In this document: positions 1 to 8,902 of the stretch, piece by piece
Numbering within the stretch: the stretch's first letter is position 1
Layout of the letters: the number at the start of each line of letters is the position of its first letter
DNA from: Streptomyces curacoi
GTDB lineage: Bacteria; Actinomycetota; Actinomycetes; Streptomycetales; Streptomycetaceae
Assembly: GCF_001513975.1 (NCBI RefSeq)
Contig: NZ_KQ947991.1
Span: 1 to 64,000 of the forward strand
DNA length: 64,000 bases
Direction: 5' to 3'
The notes under the pieces: model-generated
Databases searched by the model: none
Told to the model about the DNA's origin: nothing
What the model saw: the letters and a program-made list of their open reading frames with translations, nothing else
Position numbers and translations under genes: made by a program

Positions 1-200
1 TTTTTTTTCAAAGGAACCTCGTCCCAGCAGATGCTGGAGACGGGGTATCAACATATCTGGCGTTGATTTTTGGCACGCTGTTGAGTTCTCAAGGAACGGT
101 CGCTTCCTTTGTACTCACCCTCGCGGGCTTTCCTCCGGGCGCTTCCCTTCGGTGTTTCCAACTCTATCAGTGTTTTTCCGACTCCCTGACCACCGTCCTG
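1..200 (-). promoter_or_regulatory. rRNA operon leader and promoter region (rRNA genes lie left of the window)
   Basis: Read on the minus strand, this matches the sequence I know from upstream of 16S rRNA in Streptomyces: a promoter with -10 TAGAGT (161-166) and a weak -35 17 bases upstream (184-189), then the transcribed leader with the inverted repeat TTGAGAACTCAA (81-92) followed by CAGCGTGCC, and a short hairpin CCAGC-ATCT-GCTGG (about 25-40). The leader is presumably where antitermination and rRNA processing signals lie. No mature rRNA sequence is in the window. The plus-strand edge is a run of eight T; other Streptomyces leaders I recall have only four A at this point, so the edge could be a contig end. 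Confidence 0.8.
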
Positions 201-341
201 CGAGCACGCAGAAGGCGACCCCGAAAGAGGATCTGATAGTTGGATGCCGCTCAGGCCGGACACGTGGTCGCGTCACTCATCCCCGAGCAGGAGTACAACT
301 GTACACGCAGTCGCGGAGCCGGTGCAAATCCATGTGAGATA

Positions 342-353
342 TGGTCTAGACCA
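342..353. promoter_or_regulatory. DasR operator (dre) upstream of crr-ptsI
   Basis: TGGTCTAGACCA is a perfect 12-base palindrome within a longer match to the known dre consensus ACTGGTCTAGACCAGT. It lies about 115 bases before the crr start and overlaps a possible -10 (TATGGT, 340-345). DasR is the GntR-family regulator of N-acetylglucosamine and PTS genes in Streptomyces, and crr-ptsI is an established DasR target in S. coelicolor, so repression here with relief by aminosugar phosphates is the natural inference. Confidence 0.85.
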
Positions 354-467
354 CTCCGCAGCGCCCGCGCGGAGCCTGCACTTCATGTGACATACCCTGC
401 TGAACAGTGTGCCGTCCTGCACAGGCAGCGACGGCCCCTATCGATCTCCACCCCTGGGAGGCTTCCC

Positions 468-917
468 ATGACCACCGTGACGTCCCCGCTAGTAGGACGC
501 GCCGTCGGACTGGCATCCGTGCCCGATCCGGTCTTCTCCGGGGCCATGGTCGGCCCGGGCACGGCGATCGACCCCGTGCGTGAGCCCTCCGAGGCCGTGT
601 CGCCCGTGGACGGAGTGATCGTCTCTCTGCACCCGCACGCCTTTGTCGTCGTGGACGAGCAGGGTCACGGTGTGCTCACCCACCTCGGTATCGACACCGT
701 GCAGCTCAACGGCGAGGGCTTCGAGCTGCTCGTGAACAAGGGCGACACCGTGCAGCGCGGCCAGGGGATCGTCCGCTGGGACCCGTCAGCCGTCGAGGCG
801 GCCGGTAAGTCCCCGGTCTGCCCAATCGTGGCGCTCGAAGCCACCGCCGAGGCCCTCTCCGATCTGCGTGACGACGGCGATGTGAAGGCCGGCGACAGTC
901 TCTTCGTCTGGAAGTGA
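468..917 (+). CDS. crr: PTS glucose-type EIIA component (EIIA-Crr)
   Basis: A 149-residue cytoplasmic phosphocarrier that receives phosphate from HPr and passes it to sugar-specific EIIB domains; in Streptomyces it serves N-acetylglucosamine uptake. The EIIA-Glc fold is recognisable, with the two active-site histidines at H57 (HPHAF) and H72 (THLGIDTV), 15 residues apart as in E. coli H75/H90. H72 is the expected phosphorylation site. The ATG at 468 is chosen because GGGAGG sits six bases upstream; the open frame reaches further back but without a ribosome binding site. It is followed 82 bases later by ptsI, most likely in one transcript, and a DasR operator lies upstream. Confidence 0.95.
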   Translation: MTTVTSPLVGRAVGLASVPDPVFSGAMVGPGTAIDPVREPSEAVSPVDGVIVSLHPHAFVVVDEQGHGVLTHLGIDTVQLNGEGFELLVNKGDTVQRGQGIVRWDPSAVEAAGKSPVCPIVALEATAEALSDLRDDGDVKAGDSLFVWK

Positions 918-999
918 CATCAGCGCCGTCGTGTGACGGCAAGTAGGGACGACAACCACCGCGGCGGCGGGACCCGCCGCACTATCGGAGACGGGTGAG

Positions 1000-2670
1000 A
1001 TGGAGACAACGCTGCGAGGCGTCGGCGTGAGCCACGGGGTGGCGATCGGCGAGGTTCGGCACATGGGAACGGCGGTCCTCGAGCCGCCTGCCAAGCAGAT
1101 TCCGGCCGAGGAAGCGGAGCGTGAACAGGGGCGCGCCCGTAAGGCCGTGGAGGCTGTGGCAGCCGATCTGATGGCGCGCGGCAATCTGGCGGGCGGCGAG
1201 GCCCAGGCGGTGCTCGAGGCGCAGGCCATGATGGCCCAGGATCCCGAGCTGATGGCGGACGTGGACCGGCGTATCGCCGTCGGCAGCACGGCCGAGCGCG
1301 CCGTGTACGACGCCTTTGCCGCGTACCGCGAGCTGCTGGCCGGTGCCGGTGAGTATCTCGCCGGTCGTGTGGCCGACCTCGATGACGTGCGGAATCGTAT
1401 CGTCGCCCGTCTGCTCGGAGTCCCGATGCCGGGTGTCCCGGACAGCGACGAGCCCTATGTCCTTGTCGCTCGGGACTTGGCCCCGGCCGACACGGCGCTG
1501 CTGGACCCCACCCTCGTGCTCGGCTTTGTCACCGAGGAGGGTGGGCCGACCAGTCACAGCGCGATTCTGGCCAGGGCGCTCGGGGTGCCGGCCGTGGTCG
1601 CGCTGCCGGGTGCCGGTGAGCTCGCCGAGGGTACGGTCATCGCCGTCGACGGCAGCACCGGTGACATCTTCGTGAACCCGAGCGAGGCGAAGAAGGCCGA
1701 GCTCGAGGCCGCTGCCGCCGCGCGCAAGGCCGCCCTCGCGGCGTCGACCGGGCCGGGTGCCACCGCTGACGGCCACAAGGTGCCGCTGCTGGCCAACGTC
1801 GGCGGACCGTCCGACGTGGCGGCCGCTGTCGAGGCGGGCGCCGAGGGTGTCGGTCTGTTCCGCACCGAGTTCCTGTTCCTCGACGACAGCAAGAAGGCAC
1901 CGTCGGAAGAGAAGCAGGTCGAGGCCTACCGGCAGGTTCTTGAGGCCTTCCCCGAGGGGCGGGTCGTCGTACGTGTCCTCGATGCCGGAGCGGACAAGCC
2001 GCTGGACTTCCTGACGCCGGCTGATGAGCCGAACCCGGCGCTGGGTGTGCGTGGTCTGCGGACGCTGCTGGACCACCCCGAGGTGCTGCGCACCCAGCTG
2101 ACGGCTCTCGCCAAGGCGGCAGAGGGGCTGCCCGTCTACCTTGAGGTCATGGCCCCGATGGTGGCGGACCGTACCGATGCGAAGGCGTTCGCGGGCGCCT
2201 GCCGGGCAGCCGGGCTGCAGGCGAAGTTCGGCGCGATGGTGGAGATCCCGTCGGCCGCGCTGCGGGCACGTTCGATTCTGCAGGAGGTCGAGTTCCTGTC
2301 GCTGGGGACGAACGATCTCGCGCAGTACACCTTCGCCGCGGACCGTCAGGTGGGTGCGGTGTCCCGTCTGCAGGATCCATGGCAGCCCGCGCTGCTCGAC
2401 CTGGTCGCGCTGTCCGCGGAGGCGGCGAAGGCCGAGGGCAAGAGCTGCGGCGTCTGTGGTGAGGCCGCGTCCGACCCGCTGCTGGCGTGTGTGCTGACCG
2501 GTCTGGGTGTCACCTCCCTGTCCATGGGGTCGGCGTCGATCCCTTACGTTCGGGCGACGCTGGCGAAGTACACGCTGGCGCAGTGTGAGCGTGCGGCTGC
2601 GGCAGCGCGGGCGGCGGACAGCGCCGAGGAGGCGCGCAGCGCGGCTCAGGCGGTGCTGTCCGGCGAGTAG
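1000..2670 (+). CDS. ptsI: Phosphoenolpyruvate-protein phosphotransferase (PTS enzyme I)
   Basis: Enzyme I of the sugar phosphotransferase system, 556 residues, transferring phosphate from PEP to HPr. The order is the usual one: N-terminal HPr-binding domain, swivelling phosphohistidine domain with GGPTSHSAILARALGVPA (active H186), then a C-terminal PEP-utilising barrel with GVGLFRTEFLF, EIPSAA and SLGTNDLAQYTFAADR, and CGVCGEAASDP carrying the conserved cysteine. Length is normal for the family. It sits 82 bases after crr; HPr itself (ptsH) is not in the window. A GC-rich hairpin follows the stop. Confidence 0.97.
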   Translation: METTLRGVGVSHGVAIGEVRHMGTAVLEPPAKQIPAEEAEREQGRARKAVEAVAADLMARGNLAGGEAQAVLEAQAMMAQDPELMADVDRRIAVGSTAERAVYDAFAAYRELLAGAGEYLAGRVADLDDVRNRIVARLLGVPMPGVPDSDEPYVLVARDLAPADTALLDPTLVLGFVTEEGGPTSHSAILARALGVPAVVALPGAGELAEGTVIAVDGSTGDIFVNPSEAKKAELEAAAAARKAALAASTGPGATADGHKVPLLANVGGPSDVAAAVEAGAEGVGLFRTEFLFLDDSKKAPSEEKQVEAYRQVLEAFPEGRVVVRVLDAGADKPLDFLTPADEPNPALGVRGLRTLLDHPEVLRTQLTALAKAAEGLPVYLEVMAPMVADRTDAKAFAGACRAAGLQAKFGAMVEIPSAALRARSILQEVEFLSLGTNDLAQYTFAADRQVGAVSRLQDPWQPALLDLVALSAEAAKAEGKSCGVCGEAASDPLLACVLTGLGVTSLSMGSASIPYVRATLAKYTLAQCERAAAAARAADSAEEARSAAQAVLSGE

Positions 2671-2702
2671 CCGGAGCAGTACGGCTGCGCGCCCGTTGCT
2701 GT

Positions 2703-2732
2703 GGGGCGCTCCACCTGCGGGTGGGGCGCCCC
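2703..2732 (+). terminator. Hairpin after ptsI
   Basis: GGGGCGC and GCGCCCC arms enclose an inner CCACC/GGTGG stem, directly downstream of the ptsI stop and just before the convergent gene ends. There is no T tract, as is usual for Streptomyces terminators. Confidence 0.6.
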
Positions 2733-2740
2733 TCCTGCGT

Positions 2741-3634
2741 TCAGTGGTGGTGTCCTGGTGGCGCCACCTCGGTGCCGAGATCCGGCGGCACGCAGTAGTC
2801 GACGCCCGATTCCGGGGAGATGAGATCTCCGGATTCGATGTCGGTGCAGTAGGCGTCGAAGACCTCGCCTGCGGTGAGGGGTTCCAGACCGTCTCCGCGC
2901 AGGCGCCATCCGTAGATGCGGTCGGATGTGCCGGGAGCGCTGGTCCGCATGACGAGTCCGCCGGGGCTTCGGGTGGCGAGGCCGAGGGCGAGAACCGTGG
3001 TGAACTCCAGGGCTTCGGCCTCGTCGAGATGTGTTGCGCCCTCGGCGTCCTCGTCGGCGTGCAGGACGGCGACAAGTGCTTCCGGGGTCCCGGTGACGCT
3101 GCAGACGAGGTGTCGGCTGCCCGGCTGGGCCGTTTCCAGGATGCGCAGGACGAGGTTCGTGGCGCGAGTGAAGGCGGCGCGGCCGAGGTCCTCGCCGCAG
3201 GCGGCGCAGGCGCCGAGTCGCGCCAGCAGTGTGGACGCGTACTCCCAGGTGGCCTGTCGGACGGCTTCGTCGACGAGGGCGGGCACCAAGTCTGCCAGGG
3301 GCTGGCCCTCGTAGGGGAGGGTGGGTCCCGTGGTCGCCAGTTCGGCCGTGAAGCGTGTGCGGCTGGAGGGGATGTCGGGGTCGAGGCCTGTTTCCGTGCA
3401 GAATTCGGCGTATTCCTGCGGATCGAACAGGGCGATCGTCGTATGGCTGCCTTGGGAGGCCCGCGTCCTGAGGAGGGCTTCCACCTGTTGCAGATAGATC
3501 TTGTGGTCGTCGAAGGTGAAGCTGCGGTAGCGCCGCATGGCGCGGAAATCGTGCTCGTCGGTCAGCAGGCCGATCGTGCCGGCGATTTCGCGGCGCAGGA
3601 CGCGTCGCATCGTCTGGTGGTCGGTGTGTGCCAC
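2741..3634 (-). CDS. Conserved hypothetical protein, 297 residues
   Basis: I do not recognise a family. The protein is soluble and acidic, with no signal peptide or membrane segment. It contains one CAACG motif (near residue 150) and a histidine-rich tail (PPGHHH). The GTG at 3634 follows GGGGGA closely; an in-frame ATG 33 bases further upstream (3667) is the alternative. It is convergent with ptsI, and downstream of the oppositely placed acetoacetyl-CoA synthetase terminator it appears to be its own transcription unit. From memory a homologue lies next to ptsI in S. coelicolor, which suggests a conserved Streptomyces gene, but no function can be assigned. Confidence 0.75.
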   Translation of the reverse strand: MAHTDHQTMRRVLRREIAGTIGLLTDEHDFRAMRRYRSFTFDDHKIYLQQVEALLRTRASQGSHTTIALFDPQEYAEFCTETGLDPDIPSSRTRFTAELATTGPTLPYEGQPLADLVPALVDEAVRQATWEYASTLLARLGACAACGEDLGRAAFTRATNLVLRILETAQPGSRHLVCSVTGTPEALVAVLHADEDAEGATHLDEAEALEFTTVLALGLATRSPGGLVMRTSAPGTSDRIYGWRLRGDGLEPLTAGEVFDAYCTDIESGDLISPESGVDYCVPPDLGTEVAPPGHHH

Positions 3635-3720
3635 GGTTCCCCCTGTGCGCAGTCGATCAATGCTCACTCACAGTAACCGGCGGCACTGACAACGGGGCTG
3701 GGCGATGGTGTTGCGGAGGG

Positions 3721-3762
3721 CCGGCCTCGGACTTCGCCGTGCTTCGGTGCGTCCGAGGCCGG
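3721..3762 (-). terminator. Hairpin after the acetoacetyl-CoA synthetase gene
   Basis: CCGGCCTCGGAC (3721-3732) pairs perfectly with GTCCGAGGCCGG (3751-3762): a 12-bp stem eight bases beyond the minus-strand stop at 3770. Confidence 0.7.
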
Positions 3763-3769
3763 ACGTCGG

Positions 3770-5737
3770 TCAGGCGCGCTTGCGGGCCAGGTCCTCGTAG
3801 AAGTGCAGGAGGTCGAGGTTGTCGATGGAGCCGGGGTTGACCGCCTTCTCGAGCGGTGTGCCCTGGAGGAGGCGTTTGACCGGGACCTCGATGCGCTTTC
3901 CGGTGAGGGTGTGGGGGACGCCGGGCACCTCGATGATCTCGTCCGGGACGTGACGCGGTGAGAGCTGTTCGCGGATGGTCTGCTTGATGCGGCCCAGGAG
4001 GGCCTCGTCGAGCACGGCTCCGGGGACCAGGTGCACGAACAAGGGCATCCAGTAGCCGCCGTCGGGCTGCTCGATGCCGATGACGAGGGATTCCTTGATC
4101 TCGGGGAGGCGCTCCACGGCCTCGTAGATGTCGGCCGACCCCATCCGCACGCCCTGGCGGTTGAGAGTCGAGTCGGAGCGTCCGTGGATGACCACGGAGC
4201 CGCGTGAGGTGACCGTGATCCAGTCGCCGTGGCGCCATACGCCCGGGTAGGTGTCGAAGTAGCTGTCGTGGTACCGGCTGCCGTCGGGGTCGTTCCAGAA
4301 GTGGATGGGCATGGACGGCATGGGGTTCGTGACCACGAGCTCGCCCACTTCGTCGATGAGGGGCTTGCCGCTGGGGTCCCAGGACTGCAGGTCGGTGCCG
4401 AGGCTGGGGGCCTGGAGCTCACCGACGTACACCGGCAGGGTGGGCACGGCTCCCGCGAAGCAGGAGCACACGTCCGTGCCGCCGCTGACGGAGGCGATCC
4501 AGAGGTCGTCGCGGACCTCGTCGTGCAGCCAGCGGAACCCGTCGGGCGGCAGGGGTGATCCGGTGGTGGCGACGCATCGCACCTTGGTGAGGTCGAAGTC
4601 GCGGGCCGGATGCACGTCGGCCTTGCGGCAGGCCATGACGTAGGCGGCCGAGGTGCCGTAGAGGGTGGCTTGCGTGCGTTCGGCGACTCGCCACTGGGCG
4701 CCCGTGTCGGGATAGCCCGGGCTGCCGTCGTAGAGAACGATCGTGGTGCCGGTGAGGAGGCCGGAGACGAGGAAGTTCCACATCATCCAGCCCGTCGAGG
4801 TGTACCAGAAGAAGCGGTCCTCGGGGCCCAGGTCGCAATGCAGGCCGAGTTGTTTGAGGTGCTCGACGAGGATGCCGCCCTGGGACTGGACGATGGCCTT
4901 GGGGAGGCCGGTCGTGCCGGAGGAGTAGAGCACCCAGAGGGGGTGGTCGAAGGGCACCTGCTCGAATACGGGTTCCTCGTCGGCGGCTGTGAGTGCCTGC
5001 CACTCCAGTGCGCCTTCGGGGGCCGGTGTGCCGAGGAGCGGGATGTGGACCACGGCGCGCAGGGTGGGCAGCTCCCGGCGCAGTTCGGCGACGATGTCAC
5101 GGCGGTCGTGCTCCTTGCCGCCGTAGCGATAGCCGTCGACGGTGAACAGCACGACCGGTTCGACCTGCTGGAAGCGGTCGAGGACGCTGCGCGCGCCGAA
5201 GTCGGGGGCGCAGGAGGTCCAGACGCCGCCGACGGCAGCTGTAGCGAGCAGGGCGACGACGGCCTGCGGGATGTTCGGGAGGTAGCCGCTGACTCGGTCT
5301 CCGGGGCGTACGCCGAGGGCGCGCAGCTCGGCGGCGAGGGAGCCGACCTGGCGGCGCAGCTCGGACCAGGTCACGGGGCGGGGCTCGTGGGATTCGTCGA
5401 CGTACAGGAGCGCGGGTTCGTCGGAGCGTGTCGCGGCGGCGCGCAGGGCGTGCTCGGCGTAGTTCAGGGTCGCGCCGGGGAACCACTGGGCGCCGGGCAT
5501 CGAGCGGTCGCCCAGCACGCGCGCGTAGGGCGTGGCGAAGCGTACGTCGAACCACTCCGTGACGGCTTTCCAGAAGGTGTCCAGTTCGTCGACCGACCAG
5601 CGGTGCAGGGCCGCGTAGCCGCCCTCGGAGGGGGCACCGTGGTTTTCGGCGGCCCAGGCCTGGAATTTCGTGACCTGAGCCTGGGCGATGCGCTGCGGAT
5701 CTGGCTGCCAGAGCGGGTGGGGGTTCTCGGTCGACAT
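3770..5737 (-). CDS. Acetoacetyl-CoA synthetase
   Basis: A 655-residue acyl-adenylate-forming enzyme, predicted to activate acetoacetate with ATP and CoA. It starts MSTENPHPLWQPDPQRI, has the family's N-terminal W-x-AVTEWFDVRFATPYARVLGDRSMPGAQWFPGA region (in parts), the AMP-binding P-loop YSSGTTGLPKAIVQ near residue 270 and the GxxxGWMMWNF region that separates acetoacetyl-CoA synthetases from acetyl-CoA synthetases. The C-terminal part carries GKRIEVPVKR with the adenylation lysine. The ATG at 5737 is preceded by GGGAG; the frame runs 59 codons further upstream without a better start. It is divergent from the GH31 gene. Acetyl-CoA synthetase is the nearest alternative and is less likely. 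Confidence 0.93.
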   Translation of the reverse strand: MSTENPHPLWQPDPQRIAQAQVTKFQAWAAENHGAPSEGGYAALHRWSVDELDTFWKAVTEWFDVRFATPYARVLGDRSMPGAQWFPGATLNYAEHALRAAATRSDEPALLYVDESHEPRPVTWSELRRQVGSLAAELRALGVRPGDRVSGYLPNIPQAVVALLATAAVGGVWTSCAPDFGARSVLDRFQQVEPVVLFTVDGYRYGGKEHDRRDIVAELRRELPTLRAVVHIPLLGTPAPEGALEWQALTAADEEPVFEQVPFDHPLWVLYSSGTTGLPKAIVQSQGGILVEHLKQLGLHCDLGPEDRFFWYTSTGWMMWNFLVSGLLTGTTIVLYDGSPGYPDTGAQWRVAERTQATLYGTSAAYVMACRKADVHPARDFDLTKVRCVATTGSPLPPDGFRWLHDEVRDDLWIASVSGGTDVCSCFAGAVPTLPVYVGELQAPSLGTDLQSWDPSGKPLIDEVGELVVTNPMPSMPIHFWNDPDGSRYHDSYFDTYPGVWRHGDWITVTSRGSVVIHGRSDSTLNRQGVRMGSADIYEAVERLPEIKESLVIGIEQPDGGYWMPLFVHLVPGAVLDEALLGRIKQTIREQLSPRHVPDEIIEVPGVPHTLTGKRIEVPVKRLLQGTPLEKAVNPGSIDNLDLLHFYEDLARKRA

Positions 5738-5949
5738 GGGGCGGCTCCCGGACTGTGCGCGTCGTGTGCGTCTTCCGCGCACGGCTGGGGTGTGCGCGTG
5801 ACGCGGATGACACGGACGATGCCATGTGATCGACTTCTGCACCAGGGTGCGCCCCACACAGTCCGTGTCGTGAAGATGTGGTCCCGGCACGGGTGAACGG
5901 CAGTTGAACAGCACGCGGGCGTGGGGCGGTCAATGGCAGGCTGAGCAGC

Positions 5950-8316
5950 ATGGACGGTCGTGACCTGGTGCGTTCGATGAAGGCGGTCGGTTCGGTGGGG
6001 GCGGCACAGGGGTTGCGTACCGTACGAGCGGCGTGGCGCAGGAGGCGTGCCGACGCGGCGGGGCTGCCGCCCCGGGGTGCCGAGCGCGCCCGGGTGCCCG
6101 GCACCGTGCAGGAGGTGCAGCCCGGTCCTGGGGGCGGGGTCATCCGGTTCAGCCGGTCCGAGCTGCGCGTCACCGTCGCCGTGAACGGCGCCGTCTTCTG
6201 GGGCTGGGACGGAGCCGCTCCGGAGCCTTCCTACGCGCTCGCGGGCGCCTGTCCGGAGCCGGATCCGCGGGCGGTGCTGGAGCCGGACAAGGACGGCGGC
6301 TGGCGGGTCGTGGCCGAGCGGGTGACGGTCGTGATCTCCAGACACGGCGCCGTGGAGGTCCAGACGCCCGGTGGCGTGACACTGCGCCGTGACCTGCCGC
6401 CACGCTGGTGGGAGCCTGTCGGCGGTGGGCCGGCACGGTGGCTGCAGCGGTCGGAGGTGGCCGCGGACGCGCGGTTCTTCGGGCTGGGAGGGCGGGCGTC
6501 GGGGCCTCGGCTGAGAGGCGGAACGTACCGGCTGTGGAACACCGACCCCGGCTATGCGTTCGGTCCCGCGGACGACCCGCTGTACATCACCATGCCGGTG
6601 CAGCTGGTGGTGGCCGACGCGGGCACCCACCTGGCGTTCCACGACACGTCGTGGGACGGCGCGGTGACGCTGCGGGAGGGCGAGGAGGGCGCCGGTTCCG
6701 GACATGATCGGGCGGGGGTCAGCGAACTGCGGATGGACGGCGGTCCGCTGCGCTGCTGGGTGATGGTGGGCACTCCCGCGCGCGTGCTGCTCGTCTGGGC
6801 CTCCCTCACGGGAGCGGCGGCGCTGCCGCCGGCGTGGGCGCTGGGCCACCATCACGCGCGGTGGGGGTTCGGCAGCGAGCAGGAGGTGCGGCGGATCGTT
6901 TCGGGTTACCTGGAGCGGGGCCTGCCGCTGGACGCGGTCCATCTGGACATCGATCACTACGACGAGCATCAGGTGTTCACGGTCGACAGCGAGGGCTTTC
7001 CCAAACTGCCGCAGCTCGCCGAGGACCTGCGGCGGGACGGGATCCGCCTGGTGTCGATCGTGGACGCGGCGGTCAAGGCCGAGCCGGGCAATGCCGTGTA
7101 CGACAGCGGGACGGCGGAGGACGCGTTCGTCAGGGACGCTTCGGGGCGGCTCGTGCGCGGGGTGGTGTGGCCCGGGGAGTCGGTCTTTCCGGACTTCACG
7201 CACGCACGCGTGCGGCGGTGGTGGGGTGGACTGTACGCCGAGCGGCTGGCGCAGGGCTTCTCCGGCTTCTGGCACGACATGAACGAGCCGACGTCGTTCG
7301 CCGCCTTCGGGGAGTCGACGCTGCCGCGTTCGGCCCGGCACTCCCTGGAGGGCCGGGGCGGGGACCATCGGGAGGCGCACAACGTCTACGGCCTGTGCAT
7401 GGCCAGAGCGGGTTACGAGGGGCTGCGCGAACTGGCGCCCGAGGAGCGGCCTTTCGTCTTCTCGCGCTCCGGGTGGGCCGGCATGCAGCGGTATGGAGGG
7501 ACGTGGTCCGGTGATGTGGCCACGGGCTGGCCCGGGCTGCGGGCGTCGCTGTCGCTGGTCTTGGGCCTCGGGCTGTGCGGGGTGCCCTACTCGGGGCCGG
7601 ACGTGGGTGGCTTCGACGGGAGTCCGTCGCCGGAGCTGTATCTGCGGTGGTTCCAGTTGGCCGCATATCTGCCGCTGTTCCGTACGCACGCGAGTCTGCG
7701 GGCCGGGCGCAGGGAACCGTGGGAGTTCGGTCCCGAAGTGCTGGAGCACGCGCGCGTGGCGCTCGTCGAGCGTCGGAGGCTGCTGCCGTACTTCGTGACG
7801 CTGGCGCATCTGGCCCGGCGCACAGGAGCGCCGTATGTACGTCCGGTGTGGTGGTCGACGCCCGAGGACCGTGCACTGCGCGACTGCGAGGATGCGTTTC
7901 TGCTGGGCGACTGCCTGCTGGTGGCGCCGGTGCTGGAGCCAGGCGCTGACCGGCGTGTGGTGCAGCTGCCACGCGGGCGCTGGTACGACACGGTGACGGA
8001 GCGGGCGTACGAGGGGCCGACGCAGGTTGTCGTCGACGCACCGCTGTCGCGGATCCCGGTGTTCGCGCGCTCGGGTGCCGTCGTCCCGGTACGAGGGGAC
8101 GACGGCGGGCTGGAGCTGGAGGTGTGGGCGCCCGCCCGGGGGCGTACCGGGGGCGGGCTGGTCGTGCCGGATGCGGGTGACGGCTGGGACGAGCCGGAGG
8201 TCGAGCGCTACGTCACCCGCTGGGAGGGCCGAAGGCTGGTCGTCGAGCGGGAGGGTGAGGACGGTGTGATGGCGTTGCCCCGCCCGGTGCGTGTGCGAGG
8301 GATCGGCGAGCGCTGA
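5950..8316 (+). CDS. Glycoside hydrolase family 31 (alpha-glucosidase-like)
   Basis: A 788-residue GH31 enzyme, predicted to release alpha-linked glucose or xylose from oligosaccharide ends. There is an N-terminal beta-sandwich, then the barrel with WHDMNEPTSF carrying the nucleophile D443 and GTWSGD carrying the acid/base D522. HDM replaces the more usual NDM around the nucleophile. There is no signal peptide, so it should act in the cytoplasm. The stop lies only two bases from that of the convergent NUDIX gene. The 212-base gap upstream holds the divergent promoters for this gene and the acetoacetyl-CoA synthetase. Exact substrate cannot be read from the sequence. Confidence 0.92.
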   Translation: MDGRDLVRSMKAVGSVGAAQGLRTVRAAWRRRRADAAGLPPRGAERARVPGTVQEVQPGPGGGVIRFSRSELRVTVAVNGAVFWGWDGAAPEPSYALAGACPEPDPRAVLEPDKDGGWRVVAERVTVVISRHGAVEVQTPGGVTLRRDLPPRWWEPVGGGPARWLQRSEVAADARFFGLGGRASGPRLRGGTYRLWNTDPGYAFGPADDPLYITMPVQLVVADAGTHLAFHDTSWDGAVTLREGEEGAGSGHDRAGVSELRMDGGPLRCWVMVGTPARVLLVWASLTGAAALPPAWALGHHHARWGFGSEQEVRRIVSGYLERGLPLDAVHLDIDHYDEHQVFTVDSEGFPKLPQLAEDLRRDGIRLVSIVDAAVKAEPGNAVYDSGTAEDAFVRDASGRLVRGVVWPGESVFPDFTHARVRRWWGGLYAERLAQGFSGFWHDMNEPTSFAAFGESTLPRSARHSLEGRGGDHREAHNVYGLCMARAGYEGLRELAPEERPFVFSRSGWAGMQRYGGTWSGDVATGWPGLRASLSLVLGLGLCGVPYSGPDVGGFDGSPSPELYLRWFQLAAYLPLFRTHASLRAGRREPWEFGPEVLEHARVALVERRRLLPYFVTLAHLARRTGAPYVRPVWWSTPEDRALRDCEDAFLLGDCLLVAPVLEPGADRRVVQLPRGRWYDTVTERAYEGPTQVVVDAPLSRIPVFARSGAVVPVRGDDGGLELEVWAPARGRTGGGLVVPDAGDGWDEPEVERYVTRWEGRRLVVEREGEDGVMALPRPVRVRGIGER

Positions 8317-8318
8317 GT

Positions 8319-8855
8319 TCAGACGTAGCGGCCCTCGAAGAACGCCCGCACGGCCAGGGTGTGCAGCGGGAAGGCGAGCTCTTCCGGCCTGCGCAGGAGG
8401 TGCCAGCCCTCGGTCTCGTCCGTGGCGGCCGCGGTCGGCAGGCGGTCGGCGGGCCGTTCCGGAAGAAGTCCGAAGAGCAGCAGGTGGCCGTCGGGAGAGC
8501 TCATCGCGTCGACGAGCCGTACGTCGCGGCCGGCCGCGTCGATGCCGGTCTCTTCCTTGAGTTCGCGCACGACGGCGTGGCGCCAGTCCTCGCGGTCGTC
8601 GATGTAGCCGCCCGGCAGGGCGATGCCCCCGCGCGCGGGGGCGACGGTTCGGGTGATGACGACCAGGGCGGTGCCCTTCGTGTCGTACACGGGCTGGAGT
8701 GCGATCGCTACGGGCAGCGGATTGCGGTACGCCACGGTGCCGCACGCCGGGCAGGTGCGGGGCCAGCCGGAGACGCCCTCTCCGTAGGGCGCGCCGCAGC
8801 TCGAACAGTGGGAGTCCGCTGCGGAGTTGGGGGCGGAGAACTGAGTTTCGGACAC
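8319..8855 (-). CDS. NUDIX hydrolase with N-terminal zinc ribbon
   Basis: A 178-residue protein. An N-terminal CSSCGAPY...CPACG pair of CxxC motifs (residues 17-20 and 35-38) forms a zinc ribbon. It is followed by a complete NUDIX box, GGYIDDREDWRHAVVRELKEETGI without any lost catalytic glutamate. The layout resembles zinc-ribbon NUDIX enzymes such as the NudC and ADP-ribose types, but I see no SQPWPFPxS motif, so NAD-decapping is not supported. The substrate is therefore open. It converges on the GH31 gene with a two-base gap. Confidence 0.9.
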   Translation of the reverse strand: MSETQFSAPNSAADSHCSSCGAPYGEGVSGWPRTCPACGTVAYRNPLPVAIALQPVYDTKGTALVVITRTVAPARGGIALPGGYIDDREDWRHAVVRELKEETGIDAAGRDVRLVDAMSSPDGHLLLFGLLPERPADRLPTAAATDETEGWHLLRRPEELAFPLHTLAVRAFFEGRYV

Positions 8856-8902
8856 GCGGCGGACTGTATCCGATCACTGGAAGGGCGTCTTCCGGGGGCC
8901 GG

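Noticed and set aside
982..3075. Minus-strand frame of 697 codons opposite ptsI
   Set aside because: Antisense shadow; ptsI has full enzyme I motifs.
5464..8877. Minus-strand frame of 1137 codons opposite the GH31 gene
   Set aside because: Arg/Pro/His-rich shadow of GH31 and NUDIX genes; no motif.
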